From Bacteroidota bacterium (lineage in GTDB: Bacteria; Bacteroidota; Bacteroidia; Bacteroidales; JAGONC01), in the NCBI GenBank assembly GCA_026391695.1, contig JAPLDP010000070.1:31973-95972 (forward strand): 64,000 bases of DNA, in the 5' to 3' direction. The notes under the pieces were generated by a model. That model saw only the letters and a program-made list of their open reading frames with translations. It had not been told where the DNA came from and searched no databases. This document shows, piece after piece, positions 1 to 9,516 of the stretch. A program made the position numbers and the translations under genes. The first letter of the stretch is position 1; each line of letters starts with the position of its first letter.

Positions 1-24
1 TCGATTTTAATATTATTTATTTTC

Positions 25-32
25 TAATTTTG
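25..32 (+). promoter_or_regulatory. -7 promoter box of the efflux operon
   Basis: The sequence taattttg matches the Bacteroidota -7 consensus TAnnTTTG. It covers the TTG at 30 that would otherwise be a possible start for the TetR gene. Transcription should therefore begin near 39, and the ATG at 60 is the true start. Confidence 0.55.
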
Positions 33-59
33 CCGTTTCATTTTTTCCTGGGATTTTCT

Positions 60-680
60 ATGGATGAGAAATTCAGTAATATAATGATCAGCGCCATTGG
101 CCTTTTCAATAAATACGGTATACGCAGTATATCAATGGATGACCTTTGCAGGGATATGGGTATCTCAAAAAAGACACTTTACTTTTATGTCAGGTCAAAA
201 TCCGATCTGATCAGCCGTATGCTGGATTTCCAGTTTTCAACAGGCCTTGAATTATTTCAGAAGGTTCAGAATGAAAAGTTAAATGCCATTGACACCTTGC
301 TTGAATTCAGTAAAAGCCTTGGCCAGCTTCTGAAAGATTATAAAACCAATCCGACCCTGGAACATGATCTCATGAAATACTATCCCGAGATTTACAAAAC
401 ACATACTGAACGCCGGAACAAATTAATGATCAAACATATAAAAGACAATGTCCGTCAAGGCATTAAAGAAGGCTATTACCGCGATGATCTTAACCCGGAA
501 CTCATTGCCAATTTATATATCACAAGAATGGAAGACATTCTCGACCCGGAATTTTTTCCTGAAGGAAAATTTTCCTTCAGGAAGATTTTCAATACGATGT
601 TTGAAAATCACATCAGAGGAATATCAAATGAAGCGGGAATAAAATATTTCGAAACCAAGTGTCAAAATAAATGTTTTTAG
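60..680 (+). CDS. TetR/AcrR-family transcriptional regulator of an efflux operon
   Basis: This is a DNA-binding repressor-type protein of about 206 residues. The N-terminal helix-turn-helix is clear around residues 10-50 (ISMDDLCRDMGISKKTLYFY, ending in the TLYFYVRSK recognition helix typical of TetR proteins). The C-terminal ligand-binding half is all helical and not recognisably assigned to a ligand. It lies 18 bp upstream of a TolC/MFP/RND operon on the same strand, which suggests it controls that pump in cis and is co-transcribed with it. The ATG at 60 is chosen because an upstream TTG falls inside the promoter box. The inducer cannot be read from the sequence. Confidence 0.9.
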   Translation: MDEKFSNIMISAIGLFNKYGIRSISMDDLCRDMGISKKTLYFYVRSKSDLISRMLDFQFSTGLELFQKVQNEKLNAIDTLLEFSKSLGQLLKDYKTNPTLEHDLMKYYPEIYKTHTERRNKLMIKHIKDNVRQGIKEGYYRDDLNPELIANLYITRMEDILDPEFFPEGKFSFRKIFNTMFENHIRGISNEAGIKYFETKCQNKCF

Positions 681-698
681 GACTTAATTCTGAGAGGA

Positions 699-2042
699 AT
701 GAAACGACTCTGTTTTTTGATTACAATCTTTATATGGTGCTGTTCTGACAGTTTATTATTTGGGCAACAGATACCTTCGTTTACACTTGAAGAGGCCATA
801 CAATATGCGCTGACCAATAATTATGGGATAAGAAACTCCCAGACTGATGTCACCATCTCAAAAAAGAAAGTCCAGGAAATGACAGCCATTGGCTTACCAC
901 AGATTTCTGCCTCAGCTTCATATACTAACTTCCTGGAACTCCCAACATCACTGATACCCGGTGAGTTTCTGCAACAACCTGCAGGAACGTTTGTGGAGAT
1001 ACAATTTGGAACTCCGCATAATGCAGAGGGAAATATTACTTTATCCCAGTTGATTTTCGATGGATCCTACCTTATTGGACTTAAGGCATCGCGCGTATAT
1101 GTTGACATGTCAAAAACTTTACTCCATAAAAACCAGATACAACTCAGGGAAGATATATCCTCGGCCTATTACAATGTCATCATCCTCGAAGAATCGAAGA
1201 AGATCGCCGACAGCACACTGGCCACACTGAAGCAGATGTTATTTGAAGTTCAGGAGACTTTTAAAAGCGGTTTTATTGAGAACACGGATGTTGACCAGAT
1301 CGAATTGCTTGTACAGGATCTTGAAACCGGCGTGCTCAATATTAACAAACAACTGGATATTGCCTATAATTACCTTAAATTCACAATGGGAATGAAAATA
1401 TCCCAACTCATCAAATTATCGGATAATATCAGTACCCTTATTCAAAATATGAATGAAAGCATCCTTCTGGATTCACCTTTTGATTTTACACAGAATGTCG
1501 ATTATCGTGCAATACAAACCCAGCAGGTGTTGAAAACTATGAATATGAAAGTTAAAAGGGCTGCCTATATGCCATCTCTTGCCGGATATATAAGCCTTTC
1601 CGAGAATGCGCAGCGTACCTCCTTCAACTTTTTTACAGCAAATGAACCCTGGTTTCGTACTTCCCAGTTTGGGATATCCCTGAGTATTCCGATTTTAAGT
1701 TCTGGCATGCGGAATGCTGCATTGCAACAGGCTAAGCTGGAGGTTGATAAGGTTATGGTACTGGACGAACAAGTCAAAGAAGGTCTTCTTCTGGAATATT
1801 CTACTGCCCGGTCAAACTTTCAGAATGCGCTACAGGTTTATACCAATAAAAAAAGAAGTACTGATATTGCCTATAAAATATATACGAAAACCTTACTTAA
1901 ATACCGGGAAGGTGTCGCATCCAGTATGGACATCCAGCAATCATATAATCAGTACCTGACATCCCTTACTACTTTATTTGGCTCCATGAGGGAACTGCTC
2001 GCTGCAAAATCGACACTTGAAAAGGTGCTGACAAAAAATTAG
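699..2042 (+). CDS. TolC-family outer membrane efflux channel
   Basis: This is the outer membrane component of a tripartite efflux pump. A signal peptide (residues 1-23, ending LLFGQ) precedes a first segment FTLEEAIQYALTNNYGIRNS, the classic opening of the outer-membrane-efflux repeat. A second repeat with long helices follows from about residue 280. At 447 residues the length is usual for the family. It sits between the TetR gene and the membrane-fusion protein; the next start is only 31 bp downstream, so the four genes probably form one transcript. The family is certain; the transported substrate is not. Confidence 0.93.
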   Translation: MKRLCFLITIFIWCCSDSLLFGQQIPSFTLEEAIQYALTNNYGIRNSQTDVTISKKKVQEMTAIGLPQISASASYTNFLELPTSLIPGEFLQQPAGTFVEIQFGTPHNAEGNITLSQLIFDGSYLIGLKASRVYVDMSKTLLHKNQIQLREDISSAYYNVIILEESKKIADSTLATLKQMLFEVQETFKSGFIENTDVDQIELLVQDLETGVLNINKQLDIAYNYLKFTMGMKISQLIKLSDNISTLIQNMNESILLDSPFDFTQNVDYRAIQTQQVLKTMNMKVKRAAYMPSLAGYISLSENAQRTSFNFFTANEPWFRTSQFGISLSIPILSSGMRNAALQQAKLEVDKVMVLDEQVKEGLLLEYSTARSNFQNALQVYTNKKRSTDIAYKIYTKTLLKYREGVASSMDIQQSYNQYLTSLTTLFGSMRELLAAKSTLEKVLTKN

Positions 2043-2073
2043 TTTGTACACTATCACACAAATAAGTGGCCAT

Positions 2074-3249
2074 ATGAAAAAGATAATAAAGAAAAGCATA
2101 TTCATGAGAAATCTGTTCTTCATCCTGGTTTTAGTCGTATTTGCATTTGCATGTACGAAAAGCATTGATAACCAGGCAAAACTGCAGAGTCTTCAAAAAC
2201 AGAAGGAACAATACCAGGAAAAAGTTCGCGCCATTGATGCCTCCATTGCCGAACTGGAAAAAGTGATTATAGCCCAGGGTGGTGTTGTGAACGATCCTGC
2301 TCATATCCCAAATATTAAAATCGAAACCGTTGTGCCGGTGAATTTCTTGCATTATATTGAAGTTCAAGGCACTGTAGAATCCGATAAGGATATCTTCATT
2401 CCGGCTGAATCGCCAGGGATCGTACAGAGGATTTATGTCAAAGAAGGTGATATTGTGAAAAAAGGTCAGGTCTTAGCCGAACTGGATGCTTCCATTTTAA
2501 AGAAAACCATTGATGAGATAAAATTAAACCTCACTTTGGCCAACGATGTTTATGAACGGCAGAAAAGGTTATGGGACCAGAAGATAGGCAGCGAGATACA
2601 GTTCCTGCAGGCCAAGAATGCCAAGGAGAACCTTGAAAGCCGGCTGTCCACAATGGAGGAACAATATGATAAAACCAGGATAAAATCACCCATCAATGGT
2701 GTAGTCGATAAAGTGGCCATAAAGGAAGGCGAAGCTGCTGCAGCTGGTTTTGGGACCATTCGTGTGGTGCAGAAATCAAACCTGAAAATTAGGGCTCAGG
2801 TCTCTGAAAAATACATCCAGGACATTAAAGTTGGTGACACAGCTTTCATCAATATTCCCGGTATAAACGTGGAATTTAAGAAAGACATCTCTGCGGTTTC
2901 AAGCGTGATTGATCCCGAAACACGAACCTTCAACATCGAAGTCCTGGTACCCCCGGATTACAATATTGCCGCCAATAATATGCTGACCGTACTGAAGATC
3001 AATGACTACGCTAAACAGAATGCAACAACTGTCCCAGTCAATGTGGTACAAAACACCGGTGAACAGGAATTCATTTTTGTAGCGGTTAATGATGGAAATC
3101 AGTGGAAGGTCCGGAAGAAAATTGTAAAGACAGGACAATATTACAACAACCGTGTTGAGATTATCGAAAATCTGACACCAGGTGAAAAAATCGTTATAGC
3201 AGGATACCAGGATCTGGCAGACGGACAAACCGTAAACGTTGTTGATTAA
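2074..3249 (+). CDS. RND efflux periplasmic adaptor (HlyD/MFP family) lipoprotein
   Basis: This membrane-fusion protein bridges the inner-membrane pump and the TolC-type channel. A lipoprotein signal ending FAFAC precedes a coiled-coil stretch (QKQKEQYQEKVRAIDASIAE). The biotinyl-lipoyl half-motif (IVQRIYVKEGDIVKKGQVLA) comes next, then an alpha-helical hairpin, the second lipoyl half (IKSPINGVVDKVAIKEGEAA) and beta-barrel/membrane-proximal domains. The ATG at 2074 or at 2104 could be the start; 2104 gives the more compact lipoprotein signal, and an upstream TTG at 2044 is unlikely. An extra N-terminal coiled coil ahead of the adaptor core is mildly unusual. Confidence 0.92.
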   Translation: MKKIIKKSIFMRNLFFILVLVVFAFACTKSIDNQAKLQSLQKQKEQYQEKVRAIDASIAELEKVIIAQGGVVNDPAHIPNIKIETVVPVNFLHYIEVQGTVESDKDIFIPAESPGIVQRIYVKEGDIVKKGQVLAELDASILKKTIDEIKLNLTLANDVYERQKRLWDQKIGSEIQFLQAKNAKENLESRLSTMEEQYDKTRIKSPINGVVDKVAIKEGEAAAAGFGTIRVVQKSNLKIRAQVSEKYIQDIKVGDTAFINIPGINVEFKKDISAVSSVIDPETRTFNIEVLVPPDYNIAANNMLTVLKINDYAKQNATTVPVNVVQNTGEQEFIFVAVNDGNQWKVRKKIVKTGQYYNNRVEIIENLTPGEKIVIAGYQDLADGQTVNVVD

Positions 3250-3318
3250 AATGGTAACCTCTATATTTTTTACATCCGATTATTATTTATATATAATGTT
3301 ATCAGAAAAACAGGCAGC

Positions 3319-6300
3319 ATGAAAACCAGACGATTCCGACCAACAGAATTTGCCATCGATAACAGGCTAACCGTTTATTTTTTTATAGCCATTCTGATCG
3401 TATTCGGTATTTACTCATACCGGTCGACTCCAAAGGAGAGTTTCCCGGAGATTGTGTTCCCCTACTTCTCCATCACCACCATTTATCCTGGAACGTCTCC
3501 GGCTGATATGGAAAACCTCGTGACCCGCCACATCGAAAAAGAACTGAAAACCGTTAAGGGAATCAAACAGATATACAGCAATTCCCTGCAGGATTACTCC
3601 ATGATCTTCATCGAATTTGAAACGAACGTCGATAATAAGACTGCACAGCAGGATGTGAAGGATGCTGTGGACCGCTCAAAAAAAGATCTTCCAAGCGATC
3701 TTCCTAATAGCCCTGAAGTCACTCGTATCGATCTGTCGGAAATACCTGTTTTGTATATTAATCTTTCTGGTGATATAGGACTGGCTCAAATGAAAAAATA
3801 TGCCGATGATCTCAAGGACCGTATCGAAGGAATGGAAGAGATCACCAGGGTGGATATTGTCGGTGCCCTTGAAAGAGAATTCCAGATCAATGTCGATCTT
3901 TATAAAATGCAGGCGGCAGATATCACTTTTGATGATATTGACCGGAAAGTGGCCTACGAAAATATGACCATCTCCAGCGGGCAGGTAGAAATGGCAGGCA
4001 TGAAAAGAACTCTCAGAATCCTCGGTGAATTTAAAGGAGTGGAAGATATTCAGAATATCCTGATAAAGAATGGCATATATCTCAAAGATATCGCTGAGGT
4101 GGTGGATGGTTTTGCCGACCGGACCAGTTATTCACGCCTTAACGGACAGGATGTCATTACATTAAACGTCGTTAAAAAAAGCGGTAAGAACCTTATTAAC
4201 GCTATCGATAAAATTAAGGTCATTCTTGAAGATTTCAAAACAGTAGCACCGTCCAATCTTGTCATCACAACAACAGGTGACCAAAGCACCACGACCAGGA
4301 ATAACCTCAGCGAGCTTTTCAACACCATGATTATCGGATTCATGGTCGTTGTACTGATCCTGATGTTTTTCATGGGTGTTGATAATGCGCTATTTGTGGC
4401 CACATCCATTCCATTATCCGTGCTAATGACATTTATCATGATTCCACTGGTAGGTTTCACCATGAATATGGTGGTTTTCGTGGCTTTCATTCTTGTGCTT
4501 GGTCTGGTCGTCGATGACTCCATAGTGGTAGTTGAAAACACATACCGGCACTTTATGCACACGCCTAACCTGCCCATCGGGCCGGCTGCCAAGCTGGCCA
4601 CAGCCGAAGTTGCCGGACCTGTCTTTACAGGGACAATCACTACCATCGCCCCGTTTCTCCCTCTGGCTTTCTGGCCGGGCGTGGCTGGAAAATTTATGCT
4701 CTATATACCCATTACCATCATCATCAGCCTGATGGCTTCATTAGTCTCGGCCTTCTTCATCAATCCTGTCTTTGCTGCTTCTTTTATGAAATACCGGGAC
4801 GATGCTGTGCAGGATAATAAAAAACGAAATAAGGAAATTCTCATTATATCCGCAGTACTGGTTTTATTTGCTATCCTGTTTGCCTTTGTCAAAGTCAGGT
4901 TCATGACCCACATCCTGCTGTTCTTTCTGATCATGTATGTAATGACAAAATATATCATCATTCCCATGATCCGTGTCTTCCAGAAAAAAATATATCCTTT
5001 TCTCATCGAGAGTTACAAGAAGCAACTTAGCTATTTCCTGACAGGGAAAAGACCATATTACCTGATCTCGGGTGTTGTCGTACTATTCTTTTTTACCTTC
5101 TTTCTCATGGGTGTTTTTCCTCCGAAAGTTGTTTTATTTCCCAGTGGTGATCCCAATGAAATTTATGTATATGTGAAAATGCCGGCAGGCACCGATATTG
5201 CAGTGACCGACTCTGTCACAAAAATTGTTGAAAACCGGGTCTTCGAGGTCATCGGCAGAAACAATCCGGATGTTGAGTCGGTTATTTCTAATGTAGCTAT
5301 GAATGCGGGTGAAAGTATTTTCGAGAGGTCAACTCAGGAGAAATTAGGCCGGGTGGCCATCTCCTTTGTTGAATATAAATACAGGGCAAAACCCCATACC
5401 ACCGATTATCTGGACCAGATCAGGGAAAAACTGAAAGACATACCCGGTGCCGGTATCACTGTTGGACAAGCACGTATGGGTCCACCTGCCGGTAAACCTA
5501 TCAATATTGAGGTCAGCGGGGAAGATTTCGACAGACTCATCCCCACAGTCACCCGTCTTCAGCATTATATCGACTCACTTAATATTCAGGGTATTGAACA
5601 AATGAAGATGGACCTTGTAATAAATACCCCTGAGCTGGTTTTAAATATTGACCGTGCCAAAGCTAATAAGCTGGGTCTCAGCACAGCGGCTATCGGTATG
5701 AACCTGCGGACAGCCCTGTATGGCAAGGATATCTCTAAAATCAGGGAAGGTGAAGATGAGTATGATATCCGGCTCAGGCTCCAGAAACCCTATCGCGAGA
5801 ATCTGGAAACCCTCTTGAATGTAAATGTGGCCGCACAACAAGGTGGTGGCAACGGACAGGGAGGCAATGGCAACCGGGGCGGCGGCGGACCAAAAATGGT
5901 TCCCATCTCCTCTGTCGTTAATGCCGATTATGCATCCACGTATGGTGGTATCCTCCGTAAGGATTATAAACGTGTGATCACACTCAGCTCAAATGTGCTG
6001 ACCGGATACAACGCCAACGAAATTGTCGCCAAACTCAGAAAAGAACTTAAGGGCTTTAAACTCGAAGAAGGTTATGCGATCAAGTTTACTGGCGAACAGC
6101 AGCAACAACAGGAGAATGCCCAGTTTCTATCAATGGCCTTTCTGATGGCTATATTCCTTATCATGATCGTCCTGGTAGCACAGTTCAATTCTATTGTCAA
6201 ACCACTGATCATCATGACCCAGATTATTTTCAGCATGATAGGCGTCTTGTTGGGTACAATTATATTCAAAATTGATTTTTCCATCATGATGACCGGTATG

Positions 6301-6678
6301 GGGATCATTGCAGTTGGAGGTATTGTGATTAAAAACGGTATCATGCTCATCGACTTCACAAATGTGCTGATCAGCCGGGGCGTGGAGAGGAAACAGGCTA
6401 TCATACAGGGCGGAGCTGTCAGGATCACGCCTGTTTTGCTGACAGCGGGAGCTGCCCTTTTGGGTTTGCTGCCACTGGCTATAGGGTTGAACTTCAACTT
6501 CATGACATTCTTCACTGAACTGGATCCTGAAATTTTCTTTGGCGGCCCCAGCGCCACCTTCTGGAAACCTCTGGCATGGACGATCATCTTTGGCCTCTCA
6601 TTCGCCACTTTCCTTACACTGATATTGGTGCCGTGTATGTATTCGGTATTCGTTAAGGTCAAGAAAAGCGGGAACTAA
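3319..6678 (+). CDS. RND-family efflux pump permease (AcrB/MexB-like)
   Basis: This inner-membrane, proton-driven exporter has 1119 residues and the usual 12 membrane segments with two large periplasmic loops. The TM4 proton-relay aspartates are present (GLVVDDSIVVVEN), and the TM10 lysine is present (GGIVIKNGIMLIDF). A glycine/asparagine-rich insert (around residues 836-856, GGGNGQGGNGNRGGGG) interrupts the second periplasmic loop and is not a general family feature. The loop between TM6 and TM7 is also expanded and hydrophobic. It is the last gene of the TetR-TolC-MFP-RND operon, 69 bp after the adaptor. The sequence does not say whether the substrate is a drug, a metal or a lipid; the TM4 DD pair favours the hydrophobe/amphiphile class. 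Confidence 0.95.
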   Translation: MKTRRFRPTEFAIDNRLTVYFFIAILIVFGIYSYRSTPKESFPEIVFPYFSITTIYPGTSPADMENLVTRHIEKELKTVKGIKQIYSNSLQDYSMIFIEFETNVDNKTAQQDVKDAVDRSKKDLPSDLPNSPEVTRIDLSEIPVLYINLSGDIGLAQMKKYADDLKDRIEGMEEITRVDIVGALEREFQINVDLYKMQAADITFDDIDRKVAYENMTISSGQVEMAGMKRTLRILGEFKGVEDIQNILIKNGIYLKDIAEVVDGFADRTSYSRLNGQDVITLNVVKKSGKNLINAIDKIKVILEDFKTVAPSNLVITTTGDQSTTTRNNLSELFNTMIIGFMVVVLILMFFMGVDNALFVATSIPLSVLMTFIMIPLVGFTMNMVVFVAFILVLGLVVDDSIVVVENTYRHFMHTPNLPIGPAAKLATAEVAGPVFTGTITTIAPFLPLAFWPGVAGKFMLYIPITIIISLMASLVSAFFINPVFAASFMKYRDDAVQDNKKRNKEILIISAVLVLFAILFAFVKVRFMTHILLFFLIMYVMTKYIIIPMIRVFQKKIYPFLIESYKKQLSYFLTGKRPYYLISGVVVLFFFTFFLMGVFPPKVVLFPSGDPNEIYVYVKMPAGTDIAVTDSVTKIVENRVFEVIGRNNPDVESVISNVAMNAGESIFERSTQEKLGRVAISFVEYKYRAKPHTTDYLDQIREKLKDIPGAGITVGQARMGPPAGKPINIEVSGEDFDRLIPTVTRLQHYIDSLNIQGIEQMKMDLVINTPELVLNIDRAKANKLGLSTAAIGMNLRTALYGKDISKIREGEDEYDIRLRLQKPYRENLETLLNVNVAAQQGGGNGQGGNGNRGGGGPKMVPISSVVNADYASTYGGILRKDYKRVITLSSNVLTGYNANEIVAKLRKELKGFKLEEGYAIKFTGEQQQQQENAQFLSMAFLMAIFLIMIVLVAQFNSIVKPLIIMTQIIFSMIGVLLGTIIFKIDFSIMMTGMGIIAVGGIVIKNGIMLIDFTNVLISRGVERKQAIIQGGAVRITPVLLTAGAALLGLLPLAIGLNFNFMTFFTELDPEIFFGGPSATFWKPLAWTIIFGLSFATFLTLILVPCMYSVFVKVKKSGN

Positions 6679-6819
6679 ATTTCAGAATAATTCCTTTGGG
6701 ATGATTCTGAATGTCCAGCAGTTGATGGTAAAATAGTGCATGGGATTGGGAATATCATGTTAAAGTAAGGTGAAAAACTAATACATTTGTTTTTTCAGAA
6801 AAATGAAAGAATCAGTTAT

Positions 6820-7224
6820 ATGATTTCATCTCACATTGAACATATTGGTATAGCCGTAAAAAACTTAAACGAAAGCATCAGGTTTTATGAAAACATTCTG
6901 GGATTGAAGTGCTATGCCATCGAAGAAGTAAAAGACCAGAAGGTGAGAACCGCTTTTTTCATGATCGGCAAAACCAAGATCGAGTTGCTCGAATCCACTG
7001 ACCCGGAAGGTCCTGTTGGCAAATTTCTGGAAAAAAGAGGGGAAGGCGTTCATCATATTGCCTTTGCCGTTAAAGATGTGGATGCCACATTGAAAGAAGC
7101 GGAAGAAAAAGGGATACAACTTATCGACAAAACCTCCCGCAAGGGCGCTGAGGGATTGAATATCGGGTTTCTGCACCCAAAGTCGACTTACGGGGTGTTA
7201 ATAGAGTTGTGCGAAAAGAAGTAA
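6820..7224 (+). CDS. mce: methylmalonyl-CoA epimerase
   Basis: This vicinal-oxygen-chelate enzyme interconverts (R)- and (S)-methylmalonyl-CoA in the propionate/succinate pathway in the cytoplasm. Paired beta-alpha-beta-beta-beta modules are visible, with metal ligands in HIEHIGIAVKN near the start, in VHHIAFAVKD mid-protein and a glutamate near the C-terminus (VLIELCEKK). At 134 residues from the ATG at 6820 it has the normal family length; an upstream TTG at 6787 only adds an unconserved leader. The uridine kinase gene follows within 10 bp, so the two are likely co-transcribed. Confidence 0.93.
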   Translation: MISSHIEHIGIAVKNLNESIRFYENILGLKCYAIEEVKDQKVRTAFFMIGKTKIELLESTDPEGPVGKFLEKRGEGVHHIAFAVKDVDATLKEAEEKGIQLIDKTSRKGAEGLNIGFLHPKSTYGVLIELCEKK

Positions 7225-7233
7225 TTGACATCT

Positions 7234-7851
7234 ATGCTCATCATTGGCATTGCCGGAGGCTCAGGATCCGGAAAATCAACAGTCGTCAATAGGATTGCCA
7301 GCCTTCTGCCCGAAGATTCTGTCACCATCATTCCGCAGGATGCCTATTATAAGGATAACAGCCATCTCCCGCTGGCAGAACGTAAAAAAATCAATTTTGA
7401 CCATCCCTCCTCCATCGAATTCAGCCTGCTGGTCAACCATATCGGTAAGCTCAAAAAAAATCAGGAGATCGACATGCCCATTTACTCCTACCTGACCTGC
7501 ACACGTGCAAAAGAAACGATACCCATTAAACCTTGCAAAGTAATCATCATCGAAGGTATACTTATCCTGACCAATCCAAGATTAAGGAAGTGTCTGGACA
7601 TCAAGGTTTTCGTCGACGCCGATGCCGATGACCGGCTGATGCGTATCATTCATCGCGATATCCAGGAACGCGGACGATCATATATTGATGTGCTGAATCA
7701 TTATGAGCATTTTGTCAAGCCTATGCACCTTCAATTCATCGAACCTTCAAAACGGTATGCCGATATCATTATCCCGCAGGGAGGTACAAATCTGGTGGCT
7801 ATTGATATTCTGGCATCCAGGATAAAAATAAAACTCGATGCAAAAATCTGA
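7234..7851 (+). CDS. udk: uridine kinase
   Basis: It phosphorylates uridine (and cytidine) in the pyrimidine salvage pathway. The P-loop GGSGSGKST lies at the N-terminus, followed by the substrate segment IIPQDAYYKD, a FDHPSS motif and a lid region with RDIQERGRS. The 205-residue length is normal. The ATG at 7234 is preferred over a TTG at 7225, which touches the end of the epimerase gene. Confidence 0.94.
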   Translation: MLIIGIAGGSGSGKSTVVNRIASLLPEDSVTIIPQDAYYKDNSHLPLAERKKINFDHPSSIEFSLLVNHIGKLKKNQEIDMPIYSYLTCTRAKETIPIKPCKVIIIEGILILTNPRLRKCLDIKVFVDADADDRLMRIIHRDIQERGRSYIDVLNHYEHFVKPMHLQFIEPSKRYADIIIPQGGTNLVAIDILASRIKIKLDAKI

Positions 7852-7883
7852 ATACTGATCTGAATTTCGTTTCAATAAAAGGT

Positions 7884-9371
7884 ATGAACCTCAAGAATTT
7901 TAATATTTCCATCATGAGCAAACCGTCACTTTATTTAAAATCACTCGCCCTTCTGGGATTGATTACTATTTTGTTTTCTCTGAATTCCTTCGGGCAGGAT
8001 TTTCAGAAGACCGGGAAAGCAAAATATATATTTCTTTTCATCGGCGATGGGATGGGCCTGGCCCAAACATCAGCGGCTGAAGCCTTTCTGGGTGCAAAAG
8101 ATAGTATCATCGGCTTCAAAAAACTGAATATGAGCCAGTTTCCGGTTCAGACATTTTGCACAACATACAGCCAGGATAATTTTTATACCTGTTCTGCTGC
8201 TGCCGCTACTGCACTGGCAACAGGCTATAAGACCTCCAATGGCACTCTATCAATGGATTCCAGCCATGTCGACACTCTGAAAACGATAGCAGAAATTGCA
8301 TACCAGGCCGGCATGAAAGTAGGTATAATCACCACCGTTTCCATCGACCATGCAACACCAGCTGCCTTTTATGCTCATCAACCCTCGCGAAACAATTACC
8401 ATGAAATTGCCATAGACCTTGTAAACAGCAATTTCGAATTCTTCGGTGGCGGTGGTCTGCGAAATCCTGTTAAAGTACAAAATGGAGATACTGTAAACAT
8501 AATTAATCTGGCGAAAAAAAATGGATATCACATTATAAACCAGAAAACCGATTTTGAAAAACTTGAACCTTCTGCCGGTAAAGTGATTGTCATGAATCAA
8601 CGGTTGATCCCGGGACAATCTGAACCCTATGCCATCGATCAGAATGAAGATGATATCACGCTGACCCTGTTTACATCAAAAGCTATTGGAATGCTGGATA
8701 ATAAAAATGGATTTTTCATTATGGTTGAAGGAGGAAGTATCGACTGGTTGTGCCATGCCAATGATGCAGCAGGTGAAGTCAGAGAAGTCATTGATTTTGA
8801 TGAAGCAATAGGAGAGGCTGTGAAATTCTATAGGCTCCATCCCGATGAAACACTTATCATTGTCGTTGCCGACCATGAAACAGGAGGGATGACCATGGGA
8901 ACCACTATCACAAATGAAGAGCAGGCATTTTCAACGCTTCAGGAACAGAAAATGTCGATGGAGGCATTTTCCCTTATCGTTAAGAAATATCGCGAGGATC
9001 ATCCGGGGGGAAAAGCAAATTTCGATGAGATGCTCGGTATCATAAAGGATAATTTTGGTCTGGGAACTGAGACATTAAAGCTTTCAGATTATGAGAAAAA
9101 ACAACTTGAAGATGCTTTCAAGCTTAGCATGCAGCTCCCGTCATCACTGCCAAATAATGAACAAAACAATATTTTATATGACGAAAAGGAACCTTTGGCC
9201 ATAGCAGCGGCAAAACTTCTGGCCTCCAAATCCGGCATAGGATGGACCACCTTCGGCCATACCGCCATTCCGGTTCCTTTAAGGGCTCTTGGCAGAGGGC
9301 AGGAACTGTTTATGGGCTTTCAGGATAATACAGATGTGGCTAAAAATATCTTAACAGCTGCCGGACTCTGA
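7884..9371 (+). CDS. alkaline phosphatase, secreted
   Basis: This is a PhoA-superfamily metallo-phosphomonoesterase of 495 residues. A signal peptide (hydrophobic stretch ALLGLITILFSLNSFGQ) is followed by the metal-binding IGDGMG, the nucleophile segment CSAAAATALATG, VDHATPAAF, the metal-binding MVEGGSIDWLCHAND, VADHETGG and the final histidine motif TFGHTAIPVP. All metal ligands I can check are present. The ATG at 7884 gives a long n-region; the ATG at 7914 would give a more compact signal peptide and may be the true start. It stands alone between uridine kinase and a convergent gene. Confidence 0.93.
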   Translation: MNLKNFNISIMSKPSLYLKSLALLGLITILFSLNSFGQDFQKTGKAKYIFLFIGDGMGLAQTSAAEAFLGAKDSIIGFKKLNMSQFPVQTFCTTYSQDNFYTCSAAAATALATGYKTSNGTLSMDSSHVDTLKTIAEIAYQAGMKVGIITTVSIDHATPAAFYAHQPSRNNYHEIAIDLVNSNFEFFGGGGLRNPVKVQNGDTVNIINLAKKNGYHIINQKTDFEKLEPSAGKVIVMNQRLIPGQSEPYAIDQNEDDITLTLFTSKAIGMLDNKNGFFIMVEGGSIDWLCHANDAAGEVREVIDFDEAIGEAVKFYRLHPDETLIIVVADHETGGMTMGTTITNEEQAFSTLQEQKMSMEAFSLIVKKYREDHPGGKANFDEMLGIIKDNFGLGTETLKLSDYEKKQLEDAFKLSMQLPSSLPNNEQNNILYDEKEPLAIAAAKLLASKSGIGWTTFGHTAIPVPLRALGRGQELFMGFQDNTDVAKNILTAAGL

Positions 9372-9516
9372 TACATAGTTTTCATTATACCTTTATCGGG
9401 TATGTGGTTTCCTGTCCAATATGATTACCCTGTTTACAGGCCTCCCAGTGAAGCCACTTCATTGTAATACCGGTTTAAGAGAGGAATGGATGAGGGGCAT
9501 GTAATTATGCGCCTGA

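Noticed and set aside
4128..4646. 172-residue open frame antisense to the RND pump
   Set aside because: It lies fully inside the pump gene, has low-complexity T/M/S-rich sequence and no family resemblance; an overlap shadow.
6072..6662. 196-residue open frame antisense to the RND pump end
   Set aside because: Same reasoning; the sense strand encodes the conserved TM10-12 region.
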